From assembly GCA_013361095.1 (NCBI GenBank), contig JAATWA010000003.1, forward strand, positions 1 through 64,000: a stretch of DNA of 64,000 bases, given 5' to 3'. The position numbers and the translations under genes were made by a program. This DNA comes from Pseudanabaena biceps. GTDB lineage: Bacteria; Cyanobacteriota; Cyanobacteriia; Pseudanabaenales; Pseudanabaenaceae. The stretch's first letter is position 1, and each line of letters starts with the position of its first letter. Below are positions 33,373 to 43,044 of this stretch, one piece after another. The notes beneath the pieces were generated by a model, which was given only the letters and a program-made list of their open reading frames with translations, had not been told where the DNA came from and did no database searches.

Positions 33373-34392
33373 ATGACTGATAGTATCCCTTCTCAACTTT
33401 TAGACGATATTCGGCAAATAGTGACAGCTTCGCGCTTGACTGTTGCTCAGACTGTGAATAGTGCGATGGTGCTGACCTATTGGCAGGTGGGGCGCTTGAT
33501 TGTAGAGTATGAGCAGCAGGGGCAAGTTAGGGCGGGGTATGGCAAAAAGCTATTAGAGCAGTTATCGCAGGGGTTGCAAGCTGAGTTTGGAAAGGGCTTT
33601 GATGTTAGCAATTTACGCAATATGCGGCAGTTTTATTTAACTTTTCCAATTTGCGAGACACTGTCTCCTAAATTGAGTTGGAGTCATTATTGCAAGGTGA
33701 TGCGGGTGGATAACCCCAAGGCAAGAGATTGGTATATTGCGGAATCTATGGCAAATAATTGGAGTGTGAGGGCTTTGGATCGACAGATTAGTACTTTGTA
33801 CTACGAGCGTTTATTGTCGAGTGCGGATCGGGAGCCTGTGATTGATGAGGCGATCGCGAAAACTGATGAGTTAAAGCCTGATATTAAGGACTATTTGCGC
33901 GATCCTTATATTTTGGATTTTTTAAATTTGCCTGTTACGGCTTTTGTGGAGAGTGCGATCGAGCAGGGTTTGATCGATAATTTGCAGCATTTTTTGTTAG
34001 AGCTTGGGCGCGGTTTTGCATTTGTGGCGCGTCAGCAACGGATTAGTGTGGAGGATCAAGATTTTTATTTAGACTTGGTGTTTTACAATTTCAAGCTGAA
34101 GTGTTTTTTACTAATCGATCTGAAGTTGGGACGGTTGAGTCATCAGGATGTGGGACAGATGGATACTTATGTGCGGATTTATGACCAACACTATAAGGGT
34201 GATGATGATAATCCGACAATCGGGCTAATTTTGTGTAGTGAGAAGTCGGCGGCGGTGGCGAAGTATTCTGTTTTGGCGGATCGCAAACAGTTGTTTGCGT
34301 CGAAGTATTTACCTTTGCTGCCGTCTGAGGAGGAGTTAAGAGTTGAGTTATTGCGTGAGCGTGCTTTGTTGCAGTTTGAGAAGGGGGAATAG
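33373..34392 (+). CDS. YhcG/DUF1016-type PD-(D/E)XK nuclease protein (copy 1)
   Basis: 339 aa. The N-terminal DUF1016 part (YWQVGRLIVEYEQQGQVRAGYGKKLLEQLSQGLQAEFGKGF-SNLRNMRQFY) and the C-terminal nuclease fold (QDFYLDLVFYNFKLKCFLLIDLKLGRLSHQDVGQMDTYV) with D-x-D-LK type catalytic residues are both complete. Such proteins often sit between hsdM and hsdS of type I restriction loci; here a truncated hsdS start follows immediately. May act in defence or DNA repair; exact role unknown. Confidence 0.85.
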   Translation: MTDSIPSQLLDDIRQIVTASRLTVAQTVNSAMVLTYWQVGRLIVEYEQQGQVRAGYGKKLLEQLSQGLQAEFGKGFDVSNLRNMRQFYLTFPICETLSPKLSWSHYCKVMRVDNPKARDWYIAESMANNWSVRALDRQISTLYYERLLSSADREPVIDEAIAKTDELKPDIKDYLRDPYILDFLNLPVTAFVESAIEQGLIDNLQHFLLELGRGFAFVARQQRISVEDQDFYLDLVFYNFKLKCFLLIDLKLGRLSHQDVGQMDTYVRIYDQHYKGDDDNPTIGLILCSEKSAAVAKYSVLADRKQLFASKYLPLLPSEEELRVELLRERALLQFEKGE

Positions 34393-34473
34393 ATGAGTGT
34401 GCATAAGTTGAGATTTAAGGAATTTAAAGGGGAATGGAAGTTAATTAATCTGGGAAAAATTGCAGACAAGTGA
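34393..34473 (+). pseudogene. hsdS: hsdS 5' fragment (26 codons)
   Basis: MSVHKLRFKEFKGEWKLINLGKIADK then TGA. RF-EF-GEW----LG-IA is how many type I specificity subunits begin. It starts right after the YhcG-type gene (TAG ATG). The rest of the gene is missing, replaced by unrelated AT-rich DNA. Confidence 0.6.
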
Positions 34474-34920
34474 CTTACAGTAAGACCATTTCACAAAAAA
34501 GTTATCATAATTCGTTCGATCTGGCATTATTTCTTGCTGTAAATAATTCGTTGATAACTTATTCGACGCAACGCGAGGATAAGGCTTTCACCATGTCTTC
34601 ATCACTAAATTAACTATAAATCAACGAATTATTTACAGTAAGGTAAAGTTTGCGCGTAGCAGACTTTGACAACAGATTCCTGCACTCCTTGCTTAATAGG
34701 ACTTTCTGCTCTTCATTGAACGGAACCAGTGCCGAGATCAAACATAATATATAAACTTTTATGAACAATTTATATACTATTTATACAAAAAGCATTGATA
34801 GGTAAATCAATATCTTTTATGGTTGCCTCGTTAACTACGTTGCTAGAAGTTTCCAAGAAACTCATTCCTCTACGGATTCTAATAACTATAGTTTTTCGCG
34901 CACATTAAGTTACAGGTATC
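34474..34920. other. Non-coding stretch with a 19-bp inverted repeat
   Basis: CTGTAAATAATTCGTTGAT (34537-34555) and its inverse at 34620-34638 are separated by 64 bp; the motif TTACAGTAAG recurs near 34484. It may be a small MITE-like remnant that replaced the 3' part of hsdS. The rest is AT-rich and should contain the promoter of the conjugation operon. Confidence 0.4.
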
Positions 34921-35034
34921 ATGACCTATTTGTTTTTAGCTTGCTCCTTTATGGCTTGCCTTAAAGGGTTGTTTTTTAATGCAATTTTGTTGTTAATTGG
35001 CTTCTTGCTGTCTGAACCAAAAACCTTGTTGAGC

Positions 35035-35412
35035 ATGTATCATGTCGTTCTTAAATATAGTCGCAACAATAAATTCTATTCCACTCTAATTCTTGGAACA
35101 GGCGTTGGATTTTTGGTTGGAGTGCTGTTTGTTTTATCCGTTGAGCCAGCTCACGCTCAATTTTTCCAGACTACTGAAACATGGCTTACTAGCAAATTTA
35201 ATATTGGTGGTGGCACTGGTGGTGGTAGTGCTGTATCGATTGTCTTTAACGTTTTGAGAGCGATCTTTGTAATTTATTTGGGTATTTCTCTAGTTAGGGT
35301 CATTCAATCGGCGAGAAATGATGATGACTGGCAGCAACTAGCTCGCATCCCTTTGATTTTAGTGGTCACCGTTACGTTGGGAGATATCCTTGCAAAGCTC
35401 ATTACTGGTTAA
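35035..35412 (+). CDS. virB2: VirB2-like pilin
   Basis: 125 aa from ATG 35035; the frame opens at 34921 but the extra N-terminus is a hydrophobic stretch without the look of a leader. Long signal region ending in EPAHA|QFF, then a short Gly-rich loop (FNIGGGTGGGS) between hydrophobic segments (VFNVLRAIFVIYLGISLV and IPLILVVTVTLGDIL): the layout of cleaved VirB2/TrbC pilins that polymerise into the conjugative pilus. First gene of the T4SS operon. Confidence 0.75.
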   Translation: MYHVVLKYSRNNKFYSTLILGTGVGFLVGVLFVLSVEPAHAQFFQTTETWLTSKFNIGGGTGGGSAVSIVFNVLRAIFVIYLGISLVRVIQSARNDDDWQQLARIPLILVVTVTLGDILAKLITG

Positions 35413-35427
35413 GAAGGTTCGTCGATC

Positions 35428-35781
35428 GTGGGCAATGACAAAGAATTTCGCAAAGTAAATCAAATCCTTGGGGCAAGTCCCAAGATTGGTCCTTTTCCTA
35501 CCGAACTTGTTTTTCCGTGGATAGTTATCAGTCTTTCTTTGTTTTTCATTTTTTATGTTTTTCTCAATTTGCCTTGGTTATGGGTGGTGCTGATTGTCGC
35601 TTGGGGCGATTCAACTTGGTGGGTATTAACTGGCTCTCGTCCTCATAAGTTCCTATCCAAGTTCGTTCCCGTACCCCGTTGGACTAGAGGCGTATATCAA
35701 CACGCAGGGATTAAAGGCTGTCATAGTAAGGAGCATAGTAAGAAGCCACATGTTAAAAGAAAAAAGATTAAAACATTTTGA
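35428..35781 (+). CDS. virB3: VirB3-like inner-membrane protein
   Basis: GTG start at 35428, 15 bp after virB2. 117 aa with two adjacent transmembrane segments (ELVFPWIVISLSLFFIFYVF and LPWLWVVLIVAW) and a basic C-terminal tail. Position between the pilin and the VirB4 ATPase and the paired helices identify a VirB3 equivalent. The 3' end overlaps the VirB4 start by 32 bp. Confidence 0.7.
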   Translation: MGNDKEFRKVNQILGASPKIGPFPTELVFPWIVISLSLFFIFYVFLNLPWLWVVLIVAWGDSTWWVLTGSRPHKFLSKFVPVPRWTRGVYQHAGIKGCHSKEHSKKPHVKRKKIKTF

Positions 35782-38497
35782 AAAAGAGCTTGCTTTAGAG
35801 TATCTACTTAAGTTTGAACTCAGAGGACGCTCGATTAGTTGCTTTGTTTTAAAGCAGGGATCTTCTTCTCTAAATTTATTGCAGTTTGTCTTTGGTTGGC
35901 AATCTCAGGGTTTTCACACTACTCTTTCTGACGAGCAGGAGTCTTCAATTTTTGATGCAATCCAATCGGGTTTGAAGGATCTTCCCGATGAGGAAAGTTT
36001 AACGGTTCATTTTGGTTCGTTTAGTTCGGATCGAGATCGCCAAAGACAGTTGCAGGAATTGTACGAGCTTGCCGATACGCCCGAACTTAAATTTTTGATG
36101 ATGGGTGAAAAGGCGAGGGTACAAGAGTTATCAAGCTTGGGTTTGAGAAAGCCAAAGTTTCTGCGCGTGTATGCGACTTATACGGTTAAAGGTTCTACGG
36201 TTGCTACATCAGATCCTTTGGAAAAAGCTCTTGCATGGATTCAAAAAGTTTCTCAGGGCTTTGGTAATGACAGTCAGTTAGAGCAGGAGCAGTATGAACA
36301 GATGTTTGCTCGTGCTTTTACGGAGGGGTTTCTCAATTGGGAGCAGATTTTAACGACTCGGATGGGTTTGGATTTAAGTCCTTTGTCTGATTCGGAGTTA
36401 TGGGAAGAGCTTTGGGGGCAATTTAATACCTCTCCTCCTCCTCCTATTCCTCAATTAATTGTGATGACTGAATCGGGACTGGTTGAAAAGTTTCAGTCTC
36501 AAGTTCATATGAGTACCAAGCTTCTCGAACGGGCTGAGTCGATTCCTTTTGCCGATCGCCGTTTTGTGCATTTGAAAGGTGAATATATTGGTGTCTTAAC
36601 TTTTATCGATAAGCCTGCGGGTTGGTCTTCTAAGGGCAAGCAGATGCGCTATATCTGGGAGGCGATCGCCCGCGATGCGGTTGCCAATACTGAGGTTGTT
36701 TGTCAATTTACGAAGGCAAATGAGGCGATCGTCAAAGCGAATATGCAACGGGTTACGAAGCAGAGCATTGTTTCGCAAGAACAATCGGCTTCGGTGAGAA
36801 ATGTCAATGTGATGGCTTCTTTGAAACAGGACAAGGCGATTAAAGCGCAGGAGGCTCTTTATGAGGGTGCAATACCGATTAATGTGGCTGTGGTTTTTCT
36901 GATTCGTCGCCCCAATCCTGTGCTGCTTGATGATGCTTGTCGCTATTTTTCGAGTTGTTTCCAGCGGCCTGCTTGGGTCGAGCGGGAGACTGAATATGCT
37001 TGGTTGATTTGGAAACAAACTTTGCCAATTGTATTCGGGAATTTGTTGGCTAAGCCGTTTCATCGTCGTCATATCTATTTATCCGATGAATCTGTTGCTT
37101 TTACTGCTTGCGTTTTACCTCGGTCAGTGGATAAGACGGGGTTTGAGTTAATTACAGAAGAAGGAGGCATGCCTCTATATATTGATATCCGCAAACATCG
37201 TAATTTTGGCATTTTTGCAACTACTCGCGCTGGCAAATCTGTAATGGTTTCGGCTTTGTTGACGCAAGCTCTTTGTAACAATCAGCAAATCGTCGCTCTT
37301 GATTTTCCTAAACCTGACGGTACGAGTACTTTTACTGATTACACTCGCTTTATTAAGGATATAGGTGCTTATTTTGATATCACTAAGGAGTCCTCGAATA
37401 TTCTCGAATTACCAGATCTGCGGTCTTTCAATGAAGAGCAAGCTGATGAGCGCCTGCGCGATTTTAAGTCCTTTGTCGAGTCGGCTTTAATGACGATGGT
37501 GTTTGGGGCTGGGCAGAATAACCTATCTTCTTCAGAAAGGCAGTTGCGGCAGCTAATTCGTTCTTTGCTAGTACCTGTTATTAATTCTTTTTTTGAGGAC
37601 GACCGAATTAAAGAGCGGTACGCTCTCGCTATTGCCGAGGGGTTTGGTACAGATGCTTGGCAAGCGATGCCCACTCTGTCGGATTTTCTCGATTATTTTT
37701 TGGATTCTGGTAGGACGGAGGTTCGGGCTGATTTGGCAGACAGCGAACAGATCGATCAAGCCATCAATCAGATTGTCGTCCAACTCAGGTTTTGGCTCAA
37801 CTCTCGGATTGGTCATGCCATTTCTCGTCCATCAACTTTTCGTAGTGATGCAAGATTGTTAGTGTTTGCGTTACGGAATTTATCGGAAGCGGAAGATGCG
37901 GCGATTCTGGCTCTATCTGCATACTCAGCCGCTCTTAGGCGTGCTTTATCGTCACCTGCAAGTATTTTGTTTATCGATGAAGCGCCAATTTTGTTTGAAT
38001 ATCCGACAATCTCGGAAATGGTGGCTCGTCTCTGTGCCAATGGTGCGAAGGCTGGAATCAAGGTAATTATTTCTGCCCAAGATCCCGACACGATCGCTCG
38101 GTCGCCTTCGGCTTCTAAGATTCTCCAGAATTTATCGACGCGATTAATCGGCAGAATCCAACCTTCGGCGGTGGATAGTTTTGTGAATATTCTCAAATAT
38201 CCCAGACAGGTGATCGCTCAGAATGCGGAAGAAAGATTTTTCCCAAAGCGCGAGTTAATTTATTCGCAGTGGTTGCTTGATGATGCGGGTGTTTATACCT
38301 TTGTGCGGTTCTTTCCCAGTTATGTGCAGTTGGGTGTGGTCGCTAACAATCCTGATGAGCAGTCGGCTCGCAGTGCTTATATGTCGGCAATGGACGATCC
38401 CTATAAGGGGCTGGCGGCTTTTTCTAACGAGATGGCAAGTGCGTTGAGGGATAATCGCAGCCTCAGATTGCCCAAACTTACGGAGCAATTATTATGA
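35750..38497 (+). CDS. virB4: VirB4-like T4SS ATPase
   Basis: 915 aa. Walker A FATTRAGKSVMV near residue 490 and Walker B SILFIDEAPIL near 740, with a long N-terminal domain, as in VirB4/TraC/TrbE. It energises pilus assembly and substrate passage at the inner membrane. The stop overlaps the next ATG (ATGA at 38494-38497). Confidence 0.88.
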   Translation: MLKEKRLKHFEKELALEYLLKFELRGRSISCFVLKQGSSSLNLLQFVFGWQSQGFHTTLSDEQESSIFDAIQSGLKDLPDEESLTVHFGSFSSDRDRQRQLQELYELADTPELKFLMMGEKARVQELSSLGLRKPKFLRVYATYTVKGSTVATSDPLEKALAWIQKVSQGFGNDSQLEQEQYEQMFARAFTEGFLNWEQILTTRMGLDLSPLSDSELWEELWGQFNTSPPPPIPQLIVMTESGLVEKFQSQVHMSTKLLERAESIPFADRRFVHLKGEYIGVLTFIDKPAGWSSKGKQMRYIWEAIARDAVANTEVVCQFTKANEAIVKANMQRVTKQSIVSQEQSASVRNVNVMASLKQDKAIKAQEALYEGAIPINVAVVFLIRRPNPVLLDDACRYFSSCFQRPAWVERETEYAWLIWKQTLPIVFGNLLAKPFHRRHIYLSDESVAFTACVLPRSVDKTGFELITEEGGMPLYIDIRKHRNFGIFATTRAGKSVMVSALLTQALCNNQQIVALDFPKPDGTSTFTDYTRFIKDIGAYFDITKESSNILELPDLRSFNEEQADERLRDFKSFVESALMTMVFGAGQNNLSSSERQLRQLIRSLLVPVINSFFEDDRIKERYALAIAEGFGTDAWQAMPTLSDFLDYFLDSGRTEVRADLADSEQIDQAINQIVVQLRFWLNSRIGHAISRPSTFRSDARLLVFALRNLSEAEDAAILALSAYSAALRRALSSPASILFIDEAPILFEYPTISEMVARLCANGAKAGIKVIISAQDPDTIARSPSASKILQNLSTRLIGRIQPSAVDSFVNILKYPRQVIAQNAEERFFPKRELIYSQWLLDDAGVYTFVRFFPSYVQLGVVANNPDEQSARSAYMSAMDDPYKGLAAFSNEMASALRDNRSLRLPKLTEQLL

Positions 38498-39492
38498 AAT
38501 CAACTAGATTATTTGTCGTCGGTTTAGCAAGTTGCTCGTTATGGCTTACTTGTACGCTTCCAGTTAGAGCGCAAATTAACGATTCAACCATTCCTATTTC
38601 ACCGACTCTGACTGGGGTTAGCGATATTACGGGATTGATCGATCAAGTAGTTCGGTTAATCAATTCGATTAATTCGGGTGCGTTTATGAAAACGGCGTTG
38701 GATTCGGTCTTGAGTCAGTATTTCGATCCTTTGAAACAGCAAATTTCGGGGGTTGTCGGACAACGAGGGCTTCCAGATCCAACCAAATCGCAGCAGTCGT
38801 TGATTGCCAGTCTTAAATCTCTGCCCGTAACTTTTAACGATGCTGGGTTTACGAATAGTCTCTTGACTAAGGGCACGGTTACTTCGGCTCTAACTCAAGC
38901 TACGGTGAACAATGCTTTGGGGTTAGATGGTCAAGCTCGCTTAAATCAGTTTTTACAGACTTTAGTGGCAAGTGGGAATAAGGTAGCTAGCTTTTCCAGC
39001 AATTCGACTTCCTTGGCTCAGTCCAGTACACAAATTGGTAGTGCAACCCAGCAAGTTGCTAGCAACTCTGCGAATTCCGCAAATGCTTCACAAACTACTT
39101 CTGAGCAGACTAAGAATTTAGCCCAACAAGCTCAGTCTCTGACTTCAACGCAGGATGTTTTGAAGGCGATCGCTAATCAGAATGGGAATAATGCTGCCAT
39201 TTTGTCTGGTATTTCTGCCCAGTTTGGCAACAATGCTAGTCAAAATGCCAATCTGTCCAATCAACTGGCGACTTTAGCTAATCAAAATTCTTTGATGTCG
39301 CAGCAGGCGATGCAGCAGTCTGTGATTGATGGTCAAAATTTGCAACTCCAGTTGATGCAAACCGAACAAGGTGCGGCGGCTCTGGCTAATTTGGATGAGA
39401 CGAATAGCACGCTTAAGGGACAAAGTTTGTCGCAGGCTTTAGAGCTTCGGTCGGTGATCGGTTCGAGAATGCCGTTAACTCTTTCCAAGTAA
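38494..39492 (+). CDS. VirB5-like exported protein
   Basis: 332 aa with a signal peptide (LFVVGLASCSLWLTCTLPVRA). The mature part is mostly helical and Ser/Asn/Gln-rich (residues ~160-300, many ANQN and SQQA repeats), consistent with a long coiled coil. Position between virB4 and virB6 points to VirB5 (minor pilin/adhesin), but sequence similarity cannot be seen by eye. Confidence 0.6.
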   Translation: MKSTRLFVVGLASCSLWLTCTLPVRAQINDSTIPISPTLTGVSDITGLIDQVVRLINSINSGAFMKTALDSVLSQYFDPLKQQISGVVGQRGLPDPTKSQQSLIASLKSLPVTFNDAGFTNSLLTKGTVTSALTQATVNNALGLDGQARLNQFLQTLVASGNKVASFSSNSTSLAQSSTQIGSATQQVASNSANSANASQTTSEQTKNLAQQAQSLTSTQDVLKAIANQNGNNAAILSGISAQFGNNASQNANLSNQLATLANQNSLMSQQAMQQSVIDGQNLQLQLMQTEQGAAALANLDETNSTLKGQSLSQALELRSVIGSRMPLTLSK

Positions 39493-39513
39493 TTTTCTAA
39501 GGTTATTTTTCAA

Positions 39514-40569
39514 ATGTTTTACAACATTACTATTGCCCAGCAGATTGTCATCAATGACTCTAAGCTTGTCTCGCAGTCAATTCAAGAGGCTTGGCAAAGT
39601 ACTTGGAATCTGGCGTTTGAGGGCAATATTTTTAAGGTTCTTACCAATTTAGGGTTGACGATCGCGGTTACGACGTTGTTTTTTTGGATTATCAAGTTTG
39701 GGAAAGATTTGCTAGACGATAGGAGCTATCAGAGTTTCAGTGAGATTATCTGGCCGATTATCGTGATTTTATTGTTGGCTAATGGTGGTCAGAATCTTGT
39801 GTCCCTAACGACAGGGATGCGGGGGATCATTAATAGTACCAATGATTCTATTTTGTCTTCTCTTACTTCTCAAGCAGATCTCGAAAAAACGCTGGATGCA
39901 TTAAGTAATTATTCCAATATATCTAGTACTCTGAGCGCTTCGGCAAATCAATGTTATGTGCTGAAGCCTGCCGAGCAACAGGCTTGTATTGATTCTGTGA
40001 TTGCTCAGGCTAAGGAGTTGAAGAGTGCTTACGATTCTAGTTTTCTGGATGTCTCTAAGGCGTTAGGGATTAAGATGCAGCGTCAGATTGATAGTTTTAG
40101 TCAAGATCCGATTGGTACTGGGTTGAGCGGTATTTCTAAAATTCAAAATACGATTTCTTCTTCGGTTCTGCTGGCGGTTGCCGAGTCTTTTATGGTGGCT
40201 ATGCAAGCGGCTTTTCAAGCTCTGATTGAAGTTAGTTTTCTCCTAACTGGATTAATGGGTCCTATTGCGGTAGGTGCTTCTTTGCTTCCGATTGGAGCAA
40301 AACCTTTTTATGCTTGGCTGACTGCTTTTTGGTCGCTTGGAATTGCCAAATTAAGTCTCAATATCGTTACAGGGCTTGTGGCGGTGGCGGTGGCGACTTC
40401 TGGTCAAAATGATAATTTGTCGATTGCGATTACGCTGGGCTTTTTATCGCCAATTCTCGCTTTGGCTTTAGCTTCAGGTGGCGGTATGGCAATTTTCAGT
40501 GGCATTGTCGCGGCGGCGAGTGCGGCAGCTTCGACGGGTTTAAACATTTCTATGCGCTACAAGGGCTGA
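39514..40569 (+). CDS. virB6: VirB6-like polytopic membrane protein
   Basis: 351 aa with at least five hydrophobic segments (LTIAVTTLFFWIIKF; IIWPIIVILLLAN; SVLLAVAESFMVAMQAAFQALIEVSFLLTGL; LSLNIVTGLVAVAVAT; LALASGGGMAIFSGIVAAASAAAS). VirB6/TrbL proteins form the inner-membrane channel. A periplasmic loop contains a Cys pair (NQCYVLKPAEQQACI). Confidence 0.7.
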   Translation: MFYNITIAQQIVINDSKLVSQSIQEAWQSTWNLAFEGNIFKVLTNLGLTIAVTTLFFWIIKFGKDLLDDRSYQSFSEIIWPIIVILLLANGGQNLVSLTTGMRGIINSTNDSILSSLTSQADLEKTLDALSNYSNISSTLSASANQCYVLKPAEQQACIDSVIAQAKELKSAYDSSFLDVSKALGIKMQRQIDSFSQDPIGTGLSGISKIQNTISSSVLLAVAESFMVAMQAAFQALIEVSFLLTGLMGPIAVGASLLPIGAKPFYAWLTAFWSLGIAKLSLNIVTGLVAVAVATSGQNDNLSIAITLGFLSPILALALASGGGMAIFSGIVAAASAAASTGLNISMRYKG

Positions 40570-40612
40570 GTTTTTCTTTTTTAATTTTTTTAATTTTTGA
40601 GATCGCAATTTT

Positions 40613-41452
40613 ATGGAATTACATACGGATTTACCTGCAACTCATATAACCGAACGCAAGGACGATCTTGCGGATCTTGCCACATTTGAGAGGTTCGCTG
40701 CTCCTGAACATACGGTTAAAAAATCTAACTCTGGGAAGGAATCGTTTACTGTCTTTATCCTTATGGGGATTTTGGTTTTATCGGTAATCAATTCTATTGG
40801 CTTATTTAGCGTTTACGTTTTATATGGCTCTTTATCTGCTAACTCCAAAAGTCCCACTTTGGTGCAGCTAACGGGTGGCAAAACGGTTACTGCGGCAACT
40901 GTAGATAGCCATACCAGATCGGCTGATGTGGTTAAGAGATTTGTGGCGATGAATATTTCCAGTTTGATGTCTTGGTCGGTGCAATTGTCTTCGGATATTA
41001 CGCAGGGCGGCAATCCGATTCTAGATCCTGGTATTGAGGTGGTTTCTTTAAAAGGCTCAAAGAAGAGGGTTCCGACTACGGCTTGGCAGGCTAGTTTTGC
41101 TTTTGCGGAAGATTTTCGTAAAGGGATTCTGGCTTCGGTTGCTGAGTTGGTTCCCGCCGATGTGTTTACTGGTAATGCCAAAGTGGTTTTGGCGATCAAA
41201 AGTATCAGTCCGCCTGAAGAGATCGAGAAGGGCAAGTGGAAAGTAAGCCTTGTATCTAACCTGATTACTTTCAGTGCGGTCAATCAGGCTGGGGAATCGG
41301 TTCCCTTTAATAAGGAAATATTTATTCAAACCATTGATATACCAACATTAAAGCCTGATGCTTCACCTCTTGATGAGGCAATTTATAAGGTGCGTTCTTC
41401 TGGTTTAGAAATATACGCGATGCGAGATCTCGCCAGAGAAAATTTAAAGTGA
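40613..41452 (+). CDS. virB8: VirB8-like bitopic protein
   Basis: 279 aa. Cytoplasmic N-terminus of ~45 residues, one membrane helix (about 48-74, FTVFILMGILVLSVINSIGLFSVYVLYG), then a periplasmic domain of ~200 residues. This topology and its place before the VirB10 gene mark it as the VirB8 assembly protein. Confidence 0.65.
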   Translation: MELHTDLPATHITERKDDLADLATFERFAAPEHTVKKSNSGKESFTVFILMGILVLSVINSIGLFSVYVLYGSLSANSKSPTLVQLTGGKTVTAATVDSHTRSADVVKRFVAMNISSLMSWSVQLSSDITQGGNPILDPGIEVVSLKGSKKRVPTTAWQASFAFAEDFRKGILASVAELVPADVFTGNAKVVLAIKSISPPEEIEKGKWKVSLVSNLITFSAVNQAGESVPFNKEIFIQTIDIPTLKPDASPLDEAIYKVRSSGLEIYAMRDLARENLK

Positions 41453-41473
41453 TTTTTCCTCAAGGAGTTTTAT

Positions 41474-43021
41474 ATGCTTACTGAATCGACACAAGTTAAA
41501 CCCGATCCAAATCCAAGTTCGGAGAATCCAGCCAGTTCTTCTACTGACTTGCATGAAATTGATTTTGCTCACTTGACTGGTTACGTTGAAGATGAGCCAA
41601 GTATGGGGGCAAGCGAATTTACTGAGTTCGACAGTCCCGAACAGCATCGCACTTCGCAATCTCTGGTTAGTAGTCCTTTTTCTAAAGTTGCTTTAGTTGG
41701 CGGCGCGGGGATTCTTGGCTTTGCTGTGGTCGGTCTATTTGTGAATAGCATTATGTCCACTAATGTGAAGCAAGCTGCGGCTTCGGTTGATAAAGACACT
41801 AAAAATTTGGTGGCTTCTTCTTCTCTAGATCCGAAAGATGCTGAGCTTGCTAAGGTCAAAACCGATTTGGCGATGGGTAGTCAGGTTGCTAGTAAACCTA
41901 GGACTACTGGCAATTTGCTTTCCTCGGATTTACAGAGAAATGGGCTAGCCCCAAAAGATAAGGCTGTCGATGCTTCAGTTAATCCAGCTAATTCCAATCC
42001 TCCACCTATCGTTCCCGCTTCTCAATTACCGCCTCCTGCGCCTAGCAATTTAACGACCGTCCCTGTCGAACCCGAACCAGTTAGTCCGCCCGTGAGACAA
42101 GTTATGTCTAACCGATCTCCTGTAATTGTTTCAAGTTTGAATAATCCTGTCTTGCCTCCCACCAATTCCGCAGATGAGTGGCAGAGACTGGCAAGTATTG
42201 GTAGCTATGGAAGCGTTGCTAGCGATGCTAGATCCGTTGCTACCATGCCTAATTATCAAAATAATCAAGTTGTCGTCCCTAACAATCAAGTTGTCGCGAC
42301 AACTGCCAGTTCAAGAGTCGAGCAGCCCTCGAATTCTTTAACCAATTATCTAGCGAAATCTAGTCAGGCTCGTGTGGCTGCCAATACTATAGCGATCGGG
42401 ACTAGTGCCAGAGCTTCGATAAAAACTCCTGTTGTATTTGCGCCTACGGGGAGTTTGGCTTCAGGCAATGGTGTTCCCAAGTTTATCGTGACTTTAGATG
42501 AGCCGATCGCGACCGTTGAGGGTAAAGCAGCGATACCTGCTGGGGCTTTGCTGATCGTTACCGTTCGTCCTCTGGATGCAAAGTCGGGACTAGCGGAGTT
42601 GGATGTTGTATCGATTTCGATTAACGGTCGCGAGTTTACGCCACCAAGCAATACCTTTACCATTCGCGGCGCGGGAGGAAGTCCTCTGGTTGCTGATAAC
42701 TATTTTGACTATGGTTCGCAGATTGCTGGTATGGATTTATCGACGGTTTTAATTACGGCGGCGGCTGAAGTAGGCAAATTGACTAATAATCCAACTAATA
42801 CAAGTTCCATCTCTACTGTCGGTGGGTTTTCAACTTCCTCCTCTACGCCAGCTCCAGATTATGTTGGCGCGGCTATTAGTGGTGGGCTTGGCTATTTATC
42901 CAAAGCTTTAATTGGCAGAAATCTGGACAGTACTAAGGAATTTTCTACTCGTCCAAATATTTTCTATATGGCTGCGGGTAAGGAAGTTCAGGTGTTCGTC
43001 AATCAGTCCACCACCTTTTAA
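41474..43021 (+). CDS. virB10: VirB10-like core-complex protein
   Basis: 515 aa. A single membrane helix near 75-95 (VALVGGAGILGFAVVGLFV), a Pro-rich linker (about 170-210, NPPPIVPASQLPPPAPS), and a C-terminal beta domain (RASIKTPVVFAPTGS...FIVTLDEPIATVEGKAAIPAGALLIVTV) as in VirB10/TrbI. It spans the envelope and senses ATP-driven changes. Confidence 0.75.
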   Translation: MLTESTQVKPDPNPSSENPASSSTDLHEIDFAHLTGYVEDEPSMGASEFTEFDSPEQHRTSQSLVSSPFSKVALVGGAGILGFAVVGLFVNSIMSTNVKQAAASVDKDTKNLVASSSLDPKDAELAKVKTDLAMGSQVASKPRTTGNLLSSDLQRNGLAPKDKAVDASVNPANSNPPPIVPASQLPPPAPSNLTTVPVEPEPVSPPVRQVMSNRSPVIVSSLNNPVLPPTNSADEWQRLASIGSYGSVASDARSVATMPNYQNNQVVVPNNQVVATTASSRVEQPSNSLTNYLAKSSQARVAANTIAIGTSARASIKTPVVFAPTGSLASGNGVPKFIVTLDEPIATVEGKAAIPAGALLIVTVRPLDAKSGLAELDVVSISINGREFTPPSNTFTIRGAGGSPLVADNYFDYGSQIAGMDLSTVLITAAAEVGKLTNNPTNTSSISTVGGFSTSSSTPAPDYVGAAISGGLGYLSKALIGRNLDSTKEFSTRPNIFYMAAGKEVQVFVNQSTTF

Positions 43022-43044
43022 TTTTAATTTCAGAATTTTAGATC

